Notes: generated from the letters alone by a model not told the origin. A stretch of DNA of 64,000 nt from Saposhnikovia divaricata (GCA_036435485.1 CM071595.1:227960080-228024079), one strand, 5' to 3'. Shown: positions 33,568 to 46,922, counted from the stretch's first letter. Numbers and translations: made by a program.

Positions 33568-36500
33568 TCAGTTGTCTTCCCTTCTGAATTCTCCTTCTTC
33601 TGGCTCATCTGTGACTTGAAGTTTCATATGTAGATCAGAATCAACAAGACGTTCTCTTCTTGATGACAATCCTTGAGGTAAGACTAAAGGAATTCCAAGC
33701 TTCTTTCTCAGTTCACCTTGAAATTTCTTGTAATCTTTTATGTTCGTTTGTGCATAGGAACGAATGTGATCTGCAGCTATTACCTTTTCTTCAGTCAAGT
33801 ATCCATGATTTCTGAGAGCATATTCACCATATACCAAGTGCTTTGCATGATGTTCGTATAACTCATCTGTCTGAAGATTGATTGTGTGAAGTACCTCTCC
33901 TTTAAGAAATTTTACTTGTGGAGGTTCCTTAATCACTTCAGGTCCAGCTCTTTCAGCAAATTCTTTGAACTTTCCATGTAACAATACACCTAGCTCAGAT
34001 GTTCTTACTTTAGGCCTAAGTACCCATATCTCTGTCAGTGATCTGTCATAAAAGAACTGAATAGATACTCTGAATGTTCCAACTTTATGACAATCTACAA
34101 ATATTACCAGTTCATCAGATTTGGGTTCAAATGCAGTAGTTATCCTGATGACTTCTACCTGTAAGGCCTTTATATACATTTCATGAATTGGATTTGCCAA
34201 TTTGAATTCCTCGAGAATTTGTCCAAGACGACGATCTTCATAATCACAACTCTGAGATGAATCAATTGCTCTTTGAGCACGTTCCATTTGTCACCGCTCT
34301 TTAGTCTGATATATGTTTTTCTCTTCTCAACATTTATAGCATGTAATCTTTGTAACGCTTGCTGTTCAGCTTTCTGAAGTTCTTCATTTCGTGCAATTTG
34401 CTCTAAAGATTTTTGAAGTTTTTCTTCTCTCATTTGCAAATTAGCTTCCCTTTGAGCAAATAATTCTTCAGATTCTTTCTCAGCTTGTTGAGCTTCAAAT
34501 TCAGATATCACTGGTCCTTCATCTTCCCAGTGACTAAGATCAGGTTCAGGAAGTTCTTCACCTTGATCAGGGAATTCAATATCAGCAAAAACATCGAAGT
34601 TATCCGGTTCACCCATGTAATAATAACCTGTGTTCTTGTCTTGAATTTCTTCTTCAGTTTCTTCAACTACTTTCTTCCTCTTATCTTCACCTTGGTCAGA
34701 TTTACCAGATTTTCCTTCTCCTCCATCTCTTTCTTTAGTTTTATCTTGTGACCCCTTTGATTTCTCCCCCTTAGTTGAGGAATCCTTTACAGATTTATCA
34801 GTTGCCCCAGCTTCAGGATCTTGTTCATCATCATCACCACCCTTACTTGTAAAGAATTCAATTTCTTCATTTGTAGGTTTGCGACTTTGACTTACAAGAT
34901 TAAACAGATGTCTTAACCCTTTAGCCTGGTGTGCATTTTGCCTTTCGATCTGGTCCAGACGAGAATCAGTAGATTCCTGATTGTGCTGTACCTCTGACTG
35001 TAGATTATCAACTTTCAAGGAAATCTCAGAAATTAACATGTCTTGAGCAACAGTAATATCTCCAGAGTCATCAAGTGCCTTTTCATGAGAAAGTTCGAGA
35101 GATTCTATCTTCTTGGTGAAAGATGTCTTTAAGTAGTTTATGTCCTTCTTCATTACAGCAAGCTGACTGTTGACAGAGGTGGATGTAGAAGATCGCTCAC
35201 CCACTTGTGCTCTAAGGATTTCTGTTTCAGCCTTGCTGACTGCAAGTTCTTTCTCTAAAGCAGTTATCTTTTCTAATAATGAGAGAGTGTATGTGTCAGT
35301 GTGTGCGCTCACCTGACTTTCACTTTGAGATCCACTCACCTGAAGTGCATGTGTTTCACTCAATTTTATGGTATTCCTCACATCACTCCTCTCAGATTCC
35401 TTAGCTGCTTCCAGATTTGTACCTGCATGTAAAATCACCCTAGCCTCCTCTGGGAAGGTCAGTGGTGGTGCAATGGGAGTTCGTAAATCCCTGTCCTTAA
35501 TCAAATCTACTTGAACATTTGAAATTGTTCGCTGAATTGCTTCAGTAGTAGATTGATCAAGTTGCCTTCCACCTTCTCCAGTCGAAACTGCGAGTGGAAA
35601 ATCCCTTGTGGGAGCCAGGAATGTTTGTCCTGGGAGGGGAGATGATGGTTCTATTAAAGTTGGCTGAGAACCAAGATTTCCCTCTAAAGCCTGTGAAGAC
35701 TCTTCTACCGTAACTATGGTAGGCACTGTCACATCTTCTACGTGCTCTCCTTGCAGTGTGTCCTGAGACTCATCTAAAGGTATGTCTTCCCCCATTGTGA
35801 GTAATAGGGGAGGTGTGCTTGACTCACTACAAGGTGCCACGGCCCTATGGCGAATTTCAATAGAATCATCCTGTTGAGAAGATGATTCTAGTAACTGTGT
35901 AACGGCCATATCAATTTCCATATCCTGTTGGGAGGATACAGACGGGCTTACAGTTGCCTCAGTTTGAGTTCGACTTTTCTTTTCTAGAGGCAGAGCTGTG
36001 GGTTCACTCGTACTGCCACTACTGATTCGACTTCTTTTGACTTGCAATTTCTTTCTGGAGTGAAAAGATATGAGTTTTGTTGGTTGAGTGTTTGGCTCTA
36101 CGACCTTGGTTAGAGGTTGTGGTTTTACAACCCCTTGGTCAGACCTACCAACCACTTGGGTTCCAGAAATAGATTGAGAAGTAGTAGTTTGAGGAACAGA
36201 AGGCAATACCTGGTCAGCTGATTCCGCAACAGTCTCTGATAAGATGGGTTGATCTGATTCAGGTTCAGGGACAGATGCAGTTTCTTGCACTGGATGTTCA
36301 ACAGCAATAGCAGCTGGCTGAGGAACAATTTGCTGAGCAGGTTCAACTTGTTGATTGCCTTGATTTTCATTATCAACAAGTATGTTTTCCACTGGTGGTT
36401 CAGGGTTTTGTTCTGGTTGTTCAGGTTCTGGTACAGGTTCAATAACAGGTAGTTGTATATAGTTTGACATCTATTGGGTGACAACTACAGGTATGTTTGT

Positions 36501-37244
36501 GAATTTTGGCTTGTTGCTGTACTAAGTGAACAATCTGGTAGTAGGTTTACCTGACGCCAGTGATTCTCCATTCAGGAATTGGGCTTGGTTTTCTAGTTCC
36601 ACAAGATGATTAAAAATCAATGACAAGAATCTTGGATAATAACATGATACTTTATGTCCATTATCAAAATTCTTCTTTGCATTAATGATTCTTCTAACCA
36701 TCGGAACACACAGTAGTCTACCAATATTAATTCTTCGGTTGTGTGCAACTGCATATCCAATATGCTGCAAGAAAGATGGTAATACCCCGAAGTTCCCTTT
36801 AGTAGTATTGGCAAAGACTCTACCTAGTGTGTCAAACAGATAATCCCATTCCTGAACGAAGTTCTTTTTATTCCAGACAGTTTGATCAGGACTGTCTTGA
36901 TAGAATACACCATTTAAAAAATTTATCAATTCTTGATCTGATGGTAATTCTTCGAAATTATCAGTTGGAAAATTTAAGACCGTATTTATTGTATTTTCAT
37001 TCACTGTGTACTGATTGTCTCCTACAGAGAAGACAAATGATCTATTATCATTAGAAACGACATCAGTAGTACACATGATTCGCAAAGGTTCAATTTTCAG
37101 AGGAGCATCCAATCTCAAAGCATTGCGAACCAGTGAATTTTTATTTAAAAAGCGAATCCACGGTCGAAAACGTTCAACTGAACATTTTTCTGGATCAAAA
37201 CAACCGATTAAATTATGTTTAATAATTTCAAATCGATCAGCCAT
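33568..37244 (-). pseudogene. Extra ORF of copia element 2, broken by two TAGs and a frameshift
   Basis: Starts at the ATG at 37244. The first segment (to 36522) is the N-terminal domain; EWDYLFDTLGRVF and RRINIGRLL align with the other two extra ORFs. TAG codons lie at 36522-36524 and 36471-36473, seventeen codons apart and in the same frame, followed by about 720 open codons: a Pro/Gln/Ser-rich disordered stretch, a clear coiled coil (plus map about 35290-34900), a charged Lys/Glu/Asp segment and a long Gln/Glu helix. Near 34290 the frame shifts. The C-terminal domain (34287-33568) then runs as a separate 239-codon frame rich in strands and helices, with weak resemblance to the end of the element 3 protein (FVDCHKVGTFRV against YFMADGTVFKV). 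No membrane helix or signal peptide is seen. Confidence 0.8.
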
Positions 37245-37656
37245 TTTAATCAAGATTTAATTTCCTTGAAAATTTCAGATTTTACAAATTTTTAATTTAA
37301 AAATTAATTTTTCGAATTAATAATTAATTAAAAATTCGAAATAATTAAAAGTTCTTCAAAAATTCTGAAAAATTCACACAATGATCCTTGTATACACACA
37401 AACACACGTGTATTTTTAGTTTTGCAAGAATCAAGCCCAGATTTCCAGAAAAACAGATCTTGAAATCGTTTTTCGAAAATAAAAAATTTCAAAAACCGAA
37501 CCAAAACTCGATTTTAAGCAATCAAACTGATGAGAATTGAACAAGGAATCGATTAAACGAGTTTATAGCTTGATTCCAGTTAGATTCTAGTGAAAATCGG
37601 GCATGAATTCGACTTAGTGTGTGTGTGTATCGTATGTATATGTGTGTGTATCAATT

Positions 37657-38210
37657 TGGTACTCTAAGACTTAACTTGAGAGTATAACTTAAAATGAAAT
37701 TAAGACTTAGCATAATCTAACTACTGAATATATATACTAACATGTCGAATAAGACTTAAAAAGTTATCTAATAAGACTTAACTACATTAAGACATAACTG
37801 GTATGTATATATACTATATTCGAATATGACTTAAATAAAAAAAAAAATATTCTATTATGACTTAATTAAAACTAAGACTAAATTAAGACTTAATATTAAC
37901 AAGACTTAAAAACTGTTATTATTATGACTTATTCTAAATAATCGATAAGACTTAACTAAATAACTAACAAGACTTAAAACTCTGAATAAGACTTAATCTA
38001 AAAATAGAAGAATAAGACTTACCTTATATACAGACAAGACTTAAAAATAAGTAATTAAGACTTAACTAAATACAGGTGATTAAGACTTAATATATACTGA
38101 CTAGCGAATATGACTTAGATTTAAAATCTCGGTAAGACTTAATCTGTTTAAGTCATACCGATTTTAAATTAAGTCATATTGATTATTTTTCCTAATTTTA
38201 AGTCATATTA
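37657..38210. repeat. AAGACTTAA motif array, element 2 spacer
   Basis: About 22 copies of AAGACTTA, ATGACTTA or the complement TTAAGTCAT occur within roughly 550 bases, in irregular spacing and both orientations. The same word is repeated in U3 of both LTRs. The array surrounds TATA-like stretches (37726-37735 and about 37803-37813) some 480-570 bases upstream of the extra-ORF ATG. The remaining spacer up to 38590 is AT-rich and non-coding. Confidence 0.85.
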
Positions 38211-38591
38211 ACTTTAAATAAACATTAAAAACACTATAAAATATACAATTAACTTATAAAAAATAATAAAAATATTATATAAAATTAAACAAATAATAAA
38301 AATAATTATACATACCATATGCTAACCTATTAATGAAAACAAAGCAATATTAACAGGACAAACATTACAAAACATATGATAAATTAATAAAATAGAAATT
38401 AATATATACAAATATTCTAAAAATACAGAAGTATGAAGTATTAAATAATATGAATAAACAAAGTGAAAAATAATTAAACAAACAAGAAAATCAGATGGTA
38501 AAATAATTATACAAGTGATTTCAAACAATAAATATTCACAGAATAATCACTTGCAAAATTATTAAAGATCAAATTTCAGATATTAACAGTA

Positions 38592-41500
38592 TTAATTACT
38601 AGGACTGTTTAACATACCCAATTCACTAACAATTCTAGTGAATGAGGATTCATTAAGCGACTTAGTAAAAATATCTGCAGTTTGATCTCTAGAGCCTACA
38701 AATAGTAGTTCCACTGTACCATTCATTACATGCTCTCTTATAAAATGATACCTTATATCAATGTGCTTTGTCCTTGAGTGCTGCACAGGATTGCTTGCGA
38801 TTGCTATGGCACTTGTATTATCACATAAAATAGGAATATTTTCCAATACAATGCCATAGTCCATTAATTGATTCCTTATCCATAAGATCTGAGCACAACA
38901 GCTTCCAGCAGCTATATATTCAGCTTCAGCTGTAGAGTTGGAAACTGTTTGCTGTTTCTTACTGAACCAGGATACCAATCTTCCACCTAGGTATTGACAA
39001 CTCCCAGATGTGCTTTTCCTGTCTACAACACTTCCTGCATAGTCAGAATCTGTATATCCAATTAAAGTAAAACCAGATTCATTAGGGTACCAGATGCCTA
39101 AATTAGGCGTACCCTTTAGATATCTTAAGATTCTTTTGACAGCAGTGAGATGGATTTCTTTAGGGTTCGCTTGGAACCTTGCACACAAGCATGTGGCAAA
39201 CATTATATCTGGTCTACTAGCAGTTAGGTAAAGCAATGAACCAATCATACCTCTATAGCCTGTGATATCTACCTTGGCAGAACTTTCACATAAACCAATT
39301 TTGACAGCTATAGTTGATGGTGTCTTTGCTGATGAGCACTCCTCCATGTGATATTTCTTGAGGAGCTCCTTGATGTACTTGGATTGACAAATTAATATTC
39401 CATCTTGTCTCTGACTTATTTGTAATCCAAGAAAGAATTTCAGTTCTCCCATCATGCTCATTTCAAACCTACCCTGCATTAACTTAGAAAACTTCTTGCA
39501 CAGAAGCTCATTAGTAGACCCAAATATAATATCGTCCACATAGACTTGGACTAGTATTATATCATTCTTATGTCTTTTAGTGAAGAGCGTTTTGTCTATG
39601 ACACCTCTAATAAAACCATTTTCTAATAGAAATTCAGAAAGAGTGTCATACCATTTTCTTGGGGCTTGCTTAAGACCATAGATAGCTTTGTAAAGAAAGT
39701 AGACATAGTCCAGATGATCTTGATCTTCAAAACCAGGGGGCTGTTCTACATACACTTCTTCATCTAGCTTACCATTCAGAAAGGCACTCTTGACATCCAT
39801 TTGATAAACTTTGAATCTTGAATACGATGCAAATGCCAAGAATATTCTGATGGCCTCAAGTCTTTCCACTGGAGCATAGGTCTCGTCATAATCAATGCCT
39901 TCAGCTTGAGAATAACCTTTAGCTACCAGTCTTGCTTTGTTTCTTATCACAGTGCCATCTTCATCTAGTTTGTTTCTGAATACCCATCTTGTGTCCACCA
40001 CTTTTCTATCTTTAGGTCTGGGTACCAGCTTCCATACTTCTAGCTGCTTAAATTGATTGAGTTCATCTTGCATAGCAATCACCCAATCAGGATCAGATAG
40101 AGCTTCTTCTACTTTCTTAGGTTCCATAACAGACAGGAACCCAGAATAGTTACATTGATTCTGATAAGCTCTTCTTGTTTTCACACCAACATCTGGATCA
40201 CCAAGAATCAGCTCAAAAGGATGAGCTCTATTCCAAACAGTTTGTCTGGGAAGAATTGATCTTGACGATTCGCCTTGATCTTCAGTATGATGTTGAGTAT
40301 GACTTGTTGACCCTTCATTATCTCCCCCTGAGTTGTTGCCAGTTTGACTTGTTGATGGTTCAAGAGTATCAGTGGTGTCTTGAAAGTTATCATTGTTTTC
40401 ACCAGCATCACCTTGATCATTACCACCAACATTTGGATTATTATTATCAGCAACAACGTCAGGTTGATTGTCATCATCTGAATCTGAGTCTGACATATCA
40501 TCAAACTTAAGCTTTTCAGATGGATCTTCATTTTGGATATTTGGGAGTTTTGTGTCATCAAATGTAACATTGACACTTTCCAAGGTTTTCTGTTGATCAA
40601 TAAGATACACCTTGTAGGCTCTTCTAGTATAACCAATAAATATTGCTTCATGTGCTTTTTCTTCAAATTTACCACCTTGATCATCTCCTTCTTTCAGCAC
40701 AAAGCATTTTGTCCCAAATACATGGAAGTACTTGAGAGTTGGTTTCTTGTCATGTAGAGCTTCATATGGTGTCTTCATTAAGTCTTTATTGATAAGTGTT
40801 CAATTCTGAGTATAGCATGCAGTGTTAACAGCTTCAGCCCAAAAGCTCAATGGAAGCCTTGATTCACTTAGCATTGTACGTGCAGCTTCAATCAAGGTTA
40901 TATTCTTTCTTTCAACTACCCCATTTTGTTGAGGAGTTCTGGGAGCCGAGTACTGTCTAGTTATACCCTTTTCAGTGCAAAAGTCATTCAGAACTACATT
41001 CTTGAATTCAGTTCCATTGTCTGACCTTATAGCTCTTACTGAACGATTAGAATCCAGCTCAATTAACTTAATGTGATCAACTACCAGTTGTGGAGTTTCA
41101 TCTTTTGAGTTCAGAAATAGTACCCATGTGAATTTTGAGAAATCATCAACAATCACTAGAGCATATCTTTTCCTTGACATAGACATCAAACTAACTGGAC
41201 CAAACAAATCCATATGGAGAAGTTGTAATGGTTCAGTTATTGATGATATGTTAGTGCTCCTGTGAGTTGCCCTTTTTAACTTCCCTTTTTGACAAGCATC
41301 ACATAGACCTTCCTGAGTAAATTCAATCGAAGGTAAACCTCTCACCAACTCTCTTTTCACTAGAGAATTCATTGTTTTGAAGTTTAGGTGAGAAAGTTTC
41401 TTGTGCCATAACCAACTTTCATCAGTGGATGCCTTTGAATAAAAACATCTAATTTCTTCTGTGCTTCCAGAGTTCATATTGGCTATGTACAAGTTTCCTT

Positions 41501-41924
41501 TTCTTACTCCAATCAACTGTGGCCTTTCATTTCTCTTGTGTGATATTAGACAATTCTTCTTGTTGAAATGAACTTCATAACCTTTGTCACAGAATTGACT
41601 AATACTGAGCAAATTGTGTTCAAGGCCGTTCACAAAAGAGACATCTTCAACGATAACATTTCCAGCTTCTAATATGCCATATCCATCAGTTTTACCTTTG
41701 CTGTTATCTCCAAAGGTAACGATTGGGCCGGCCTTCTCCACCACATTTGTCAGCAGGGCTCTATCTCCGGTCATATGCCTTGAACATCCACTGTCCAGAA
41801 TCCACATGACTCGTTCAACCTGTTTCAACCCTGCAACGACAAATTGATTAGACTTTCTTCGGAACCCAAATTTGATTGGGTCCGGAGTACTTAAAGAATT
41901 GACCTTTATCAGGTAAAGCAACAC
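38592..41924 (-). pseudogene. pol polyprotein of copia element 2, one nonsense codon
   Basis: Protease (DSGCSRHMTG near 41790), GAG-pre-integrase with WLWHKKLSHLN, integrase core (HMDLFGP, SDNGTEF, NGVVERK), Asp/Asn-rich linker, RT (YVDDIIFGS) and RNase H (YTDSDYAG, TAEAEYIA, CDNTSA). A TGA at 40800-40802 follows ACYTQN. The aligned codon in element 1 is Arg, so CGA to TGA (a CpG transition) is the likely cause. The frame is otherwise open to 38592. The frame begins inside the end of gag, in a different phase. A PPT-like tract, AACTCAGGGGGAG, lies in the linker (40322-40334). Confidence 0.92.
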
Positions 41925-44151
41925 TTTTTATTTTAACAACATTTTCTTTAGGTACTGGACATTTAACCCTGTAAACAGCTTTAACTTGTTTTGGTTTCAG
42001 CTTGGGTAACCATGTCTTCACCATATCCTGAGAAGGACTTGGAGTCCTATTCTTAGAATTAGGTGATTTTTCAGTCCTGGATCTAACATGTTTATTTCTG
42101 CTCATATGCTGTCTAGGAACATTCTTATCAACACATGCATGATTACCGTTAAAGTAAGCAGACATTATATTAAAAGCACAAGACATGCAATTAACAGCAT
42201 CACACTTTTTATGAGCAGTATCAATAACAGGAATAGCATGCATGGTAGATATGTTGTTGCATTTATTCATGTTGTTAATTCTACTACTAGTTTTCAAGGA
42301 ACTAGTAGACTCACCAACTCTTTCTGCCTTTACAAACACAGTCTTTCTATCTTTATCATTTTTAACAACTTGATTACTTTCTAAGACTACGCCATTAGCT
42401 ACATCCTCAATGCGCATCTCTTCCTTAATGATTAAAGATGTAGTATCCAAAGGTTCTGCTATGGATGTCTTAAAGAGTGGGTTATTAACACCCTTAAGCA
42501 CTAATGGTATACCCCTTTCTACAGCACTGACACGATTAGGGGTATTAATGCTTTTTCGTCCAATAGCTTCATTATAATCAAACCCAATTCCTACGGTTTG
42601 ATTAATAGCTTGTTGGTTAAACAACTCTTTAGCCACTTTACATGAATTAGAAGTAGCACTAACCTTTATTTCTAGTTCAGCTATTTTTTCACGTTGTTGA
42701 ACCACTATCACTACTAGAGACCCCTCAAGTTCTTTTAGCATTCTTATTTCTGATTTTTGTATAACATGGCAATTTTGTACATCATGTAATTCTGATAATT
42801 TATTTCTAAGATCTGTATTTAACAAATTGATCCTTTCAATCTCTCTATTAGCATTACCTAGTGTATCAGTAAGTTGATAAATATATTGAGTTTCAGTACA
42901 AGATACCTCAGATGAAGTACCACTGGAGTTATCAGATTTTGCCATCAGGGCAAGATTTCCATACTCTTCATCTTCAGAGTCTGTATCATCCCAACTCTTT
43001 CCAGCAGCCACATAGGCTTTACCTGTCTTCTTCTTCTCAGATCCAAAGTCTTTTCTTTGGTTTTGTTTTGGCTTCTGACATTCAGTAGCAAAATGTCCAA
43101 GTTCATTACAGTTGTAGCATCTAATTTTACTTCTTTCAACTGTTCCAGTTTTGTAACCTCCTCTGTTACTTGAGGATGAAGAACCTCCTCTCTGGAACCT
43201 GTTATAGTTAGATTTGTACCTGAACTTGGGATTCTTCCTGAATCTGAAGTTACTAAATTTCCTTACCAACAAAGCCATGGACTCATCTTCCAACTAATCT
43301 AGCTCTTCTAACGAATAGAAGTCCCCTTCATCTGGACTAGCATTCGTTTGACCAACTTCAACTTCAAGCTTGCCACTGTCAACATTACAAGGTTGAATAA
43401 CCTTATCTTCCACTTCCTGTTTGTTCTCAACAATAAGAGCTGTAGAAGTATTAGCAACTCTTCCTTTTCCATAAATCTCCTTTTGTTGAGATTGTTCCAG
43501 TTCATAGGTTTTTAAAACACCAAAGAGTCTTTCTACAGTAATTTCACTTAGATTCCTCGACTCTCTGATAGCCGTAATCCTATGTTCTAGATGAACAGGC
43601 ATTGACAGTAGAAATTTTCTGTTGATCTCTTTCTGAGTGTAGTACTTGCCATGCATCTGTAAATTGTTGACAAGTTTGTTATATCTTTCAAACACATCTT
43701 GAATACTTTCATTGTATGCTGATCGAAAGTGTTCATACTCAGATGTCAGAATTTCTAGACGATTCTCCCTAACTTCCTCTGTTCCTTCATTCACAGTTTC
43801 AATGGTTTCCCACATGTGCTTTGCTGTCTTGCAGTTAATCACATGACTGTACATCACAGAGTCTAGAGAATCTATTAAGATCAGTCTTAAATTAATGTTA
43901 AGTCCAGCTTCCTCTCTTTCAGCAAGAGTGAATTCAAAAGAATCTTTTTGTACAAGCTTTACAGGGGTAACAACTTTTCCATCAGTAACAACTTCAGGAG
44001 TTAATCCAAAAGGTATTATTGGTCCTTCTGATAAGACTTTCATGTATTTAGGATTTGCAACCTCGAGGAACATTAACATTTTGTTCTTCCACATATCATA
44101 ACTGTTTTTGTCATATATGGGAATTTTCACAGTTCCGACTTTAGAAGACAT
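41848..44151 (-). pseudogene. gag of copia element 2, one in-frame TAG
   Basis: The ATG at 44151 opens a 767-codon frame ending GPNQIWVPKKV at 41848. A TAG at 43294-43296 interrupts it after residue 285 (EELD, stop, LEDES). The N-terminal copia gag domain (IPIYDKNSYDMWKNKMLMFL) lies before the stop. After it come a basic Arg/Ser-rich stretch, the CCHC knuckle CYNCNELGHFATEC, and a coiled-coil and variable tail. The stop would separate the capsid-like part from the RNA-binding part. Readthrough is conceivable but nothing specific supports it; elements 1 and 3 have no stop there. Confidence 0.9.
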
Positions 44152-44236
44152 GATGAATTTTTTAAGAGAGTTAAAAAATTCGGGGATGATTTTTAATCGA
44201 GTAAAATGGGATCGTTGATTTATGTATCAATCAATC

Positions 44237-44249
44237 GGCTCGGATACCA
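44237..44249 (-). promoter_or_regulatory. Primer-binding site, initiator Met tRNA (one mismatch)
   Basis: The minus strand reads TGGTATCCGAGCC, two bases inside the 5' LTR. The initiator Met match has A where this copy has C at position 8. Confidence 0.88.
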
Positions 44250-44251
44250 AT

Positions 44252-45617
44252 TGTTAGGTCCGATAAGATTGTAGAAGGGGGGGTTGAATACAATCTTTAC
44301 CTTTTTATCGAAATTTGTCCTTTAAATTAAATTTGATAAAGACAAATTTATCTGCGGAATTATTTAACACAATTTTTCAAGTTGAATATAACTGTATATT
44401 AACTTGACGTGGTGTTACAAAATCAGTATAACAACTTATCAAGATGTTAATAACTAATTAGAAAATTCGACATGAACTTTTCTAATTTAGTTAATAATAA
44501 TCAAGATAAGAACTAGGAAACTTAATTCGCTAGTAGTACAAGAATCACAAATAAACAAGTTCTATCGGATAGAATATCACAAAGATGAAGAACTTGAATT
44601 TCTGGGAATTGTTTAAGCTTTGGTGTTCTTGGTGTTCTTGAGAGAGAGAATTCTGGTCTTGATGAAATGTTTCTGCTGTGTTTTCTCCGTTATGACTTAA
44701 TCTGGTCTGTTCTGTTCTTTTATATCAGTAACAGGTCTTGCTGGCTTTCTATAGGATATTTAACTGCTCCAGCATGACTTAAACTGCTTCCAAGACTTGA
44801 TTTTACTTCATTTAGACTTACACAAACCTCCATTAAGACATAAAATGTGTCGGTAAGACTTACCAGAAGTTCGGTAAGACTTACAACAGCTGGCAGAGGT
44901 CGGTAGGACTTAAATCAGGTCAGTAAGACTTAAATCAGGAAAGCTTCTGTCGGTAAGACTTAAATTAAGTCATACCGAATTTTTCCTTCTCCAAGACTTA
45001 ATCTGTTTTTCTTTCTTTAAGTCATATTGATCCATTTAATTAATTAATGATTAACTAATTCATATTTAATTGATACAATAATTAATTTAAATAAATAAAT
45101 TAATTCTTCTAGAATTAATTCATTTAATTAAATCAACTAAATGATTTATATCAATTACAAATGAATTTAATTAAATCAATAAATAATTAATTTAATTCTT
45201 ACAAACCACTAAAGGTAGTAAAGAATTACCACTGATTTGTGTTGACGTTCGATGTACTGTCTGGTTCATGAACGACTAACTTCAACGATGCTTCTTCACT
45301 TTTGACTTTAGGTTGTGGTTTGTTTCTTCTCTCAATTCTCTAGTACTGTAACTGATCTTCAAACTATCATTCGAAAAATCTCTGCCACTGTTCAAATGAA
45401 TCCATTCACTTCAATGCTGTACTGGGGCTTGATTAGATAACTGAATCGTCTTCCAGTGTATGACATCAAAACTATAGATTGACTTTTCTTCTTTCTTCTG
45501 ACAGATAATACTTCTTGAGATTCCTGTGACAGTTCATATGTATATTTACTTATTAAAATTTGGTTTAAGTTGATTAGGATCCTCTAACTACAAATAGGCT
45601 GATTCATATGCCTTTCA
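44252..45617 (-). repeat. 5' LTR of element 2
   Basis: 1366 bases, the same length as the 3' LTR and almost identical. TATA-like box TATAAAAG (minus strand) at 44717-44724, with the AAGACTTAA motif cluster upstream of it in the sense of transcription (about 44690-45020). Confidence 0.95.
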
Positions 45618-46398
45618 ATGTTCAGTAACAGAACATTCAAATTCAAGTAAATTATTCAAATACAAGTAAACTCATCTGCAGAATTTTAGAATTCATGTGC
45701 TTGACTTCAAAATTGGGGTGCATAACTTTTAAGTTCAACTGTAAAACATTAAAATTATGTTATAAATATAATATTAGATAATAGTGTTCAGTAGTAGAAT
45801 GTTGTTAAAAAGTAATTTCAGTTGTAACCTTTGTAAAAAAAGTAAATTTAATTGTAGAAATTTTAAGTTCATGTACTTACTTTTGAAATTCAGTAGCAGA
45901 ACACTGTATTTTTACTATGAAATAAAATAGATACTTCAGTAGAACCAAATTATCTTAGGAAATTTGTTTTTGTAAAATAATTTTAATAAAATAAATTATA
46001 TTTTTTCAAGAAAAAATTTAAAAAAATTAGTTAAAAATTATGTCAGATAAAAAATCAAAATATAAGATTTTAATAATGAGTTATTGATTAAATTTCCTTA
46101 ATTCAATTAATTGAACTAATAGTTTAGTTTTTTATTTCCAACAATACTCTTTTCAAAATTTTGTACTTAAAAATTAATTAAATCTGAACTGTGATTTAAA
46201 TGTAATTAATGACTAACAATGGTTCTCCAGTTCGTTTTAGTGTTTAGTTATCTCATGATCCAGACCCTATATAGCTAATTGTATTTGTTGTGAGAATAAT
46301 TTGGTACAACATTAATGGAGGTTGTTGCTGGAATTGTGGATGAATCGCGTGAATATAGGCTACAACAATGTGTTTACGTGTTTACAGCCCGTGGGTTC
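45618..46398. other. Host DNA between copia elements 2 and 3
   Basis: AT-rich. Around 45620-45960 the word TTCAGTAG(T/C)AGAA recurs irregularly. Near the right edge a CTATATAG box (46267-46274) precedes a short ATG frame at 46315. The last bases (TTTACAG then CCCGTGGGTTC) look like a splice acceptor and exon start that continue at 58947, beyond element 3. Confidence 0.45.
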
Positions 46399-46907
46399 TG
46401 TTAAATATAATTGATGTGTTTTGATCAGTGTTTAAGTGTTACAGGGAGTTATCAGAGTTTAGCTGGAAGTAGTCAGAGTTTGTGTAAACTCTGACAGTTG
46501 GAAGCTCGACAGAGTTTGTTAAACTCTGTCTGGAGGAAGCGCGTCTACTGTTCAACAGTGATTAAAGATTAATTATGGAAGCGATATCTTTGAAGATTGG
46601 ATAGCTATCAAAGAGATCGAGTTGACATAGGAGACGTGTGACAATCTGTAATTGATATCATTGTATAGCTGATTATTAGGAATATCAATTAGAGATTGTA
46701 TCGTAGCTGTATGTTATATAAATACAGATAGGTTAACCCTAGAAGGGTATCGATAACGAATTATCATTATTGTAACCTAGCAGCTCTTTGTGATATTTTA
46801 CATCACGAAGAGGGTTTGAAATATCAGAAGTTTTTTAAGTGCATAAACGCTTTTACTTGTTAATCTCTCATACAAAGTTGATTATTATTTGTGTATTCGG
46901 CCTAACA
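46399..46907 (+). repeat. 5' LTR of element 3
   Basis: 509 bases, TG...CA. It contains inverted AGAGTTTG...TAAACTCTG pairs (46450-46540), able to form hairpins, and a TATA box TATATAAATA at 46715-46724. Transcription would start near 46750. Confidence 0.96.
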
Positions 46908-46909
46908 AG

Positions 46910-46922
46910 TGGTATCAAAGCC
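46910..46922 (+). promoter_or_regulatory. Primer-binding site, initiator Met tRNA (one mismatch)
   Basis: TGGTATCAAAGCC, two bases after the 5' LTR. It differs at one base from the usual TGGTATCAGAGCC. Confidence 0.9.

Larger units (their letters stand above)
31939..45617 (-). mobile_element. Copia element 2: SIRE-like LTR retrotransposon, young, stops in all genes
   Basis: 13.7 kb, transcribed right to left. Both LTRs are 1366 bases, and the 5-bp duplication ATGTT flanks the element (31934-31938 and 45618-45622). By hand I count nine substitutions between the LTRs (about 0.7 percent). PBS and PPT are intact. Gag, pol and the extra ORF each carry nonsense codons or a frameshift despite the young age, so this copy could move only in trans. 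Confidence 0.96.

Noticed and set aside
43294..43296. TAG in element 2 gag as a programmed readthrough signal
   Set aside because: Not present in elements 1 and 3, and the context lacks a known readthrough motif; plain nonsense is simpler.
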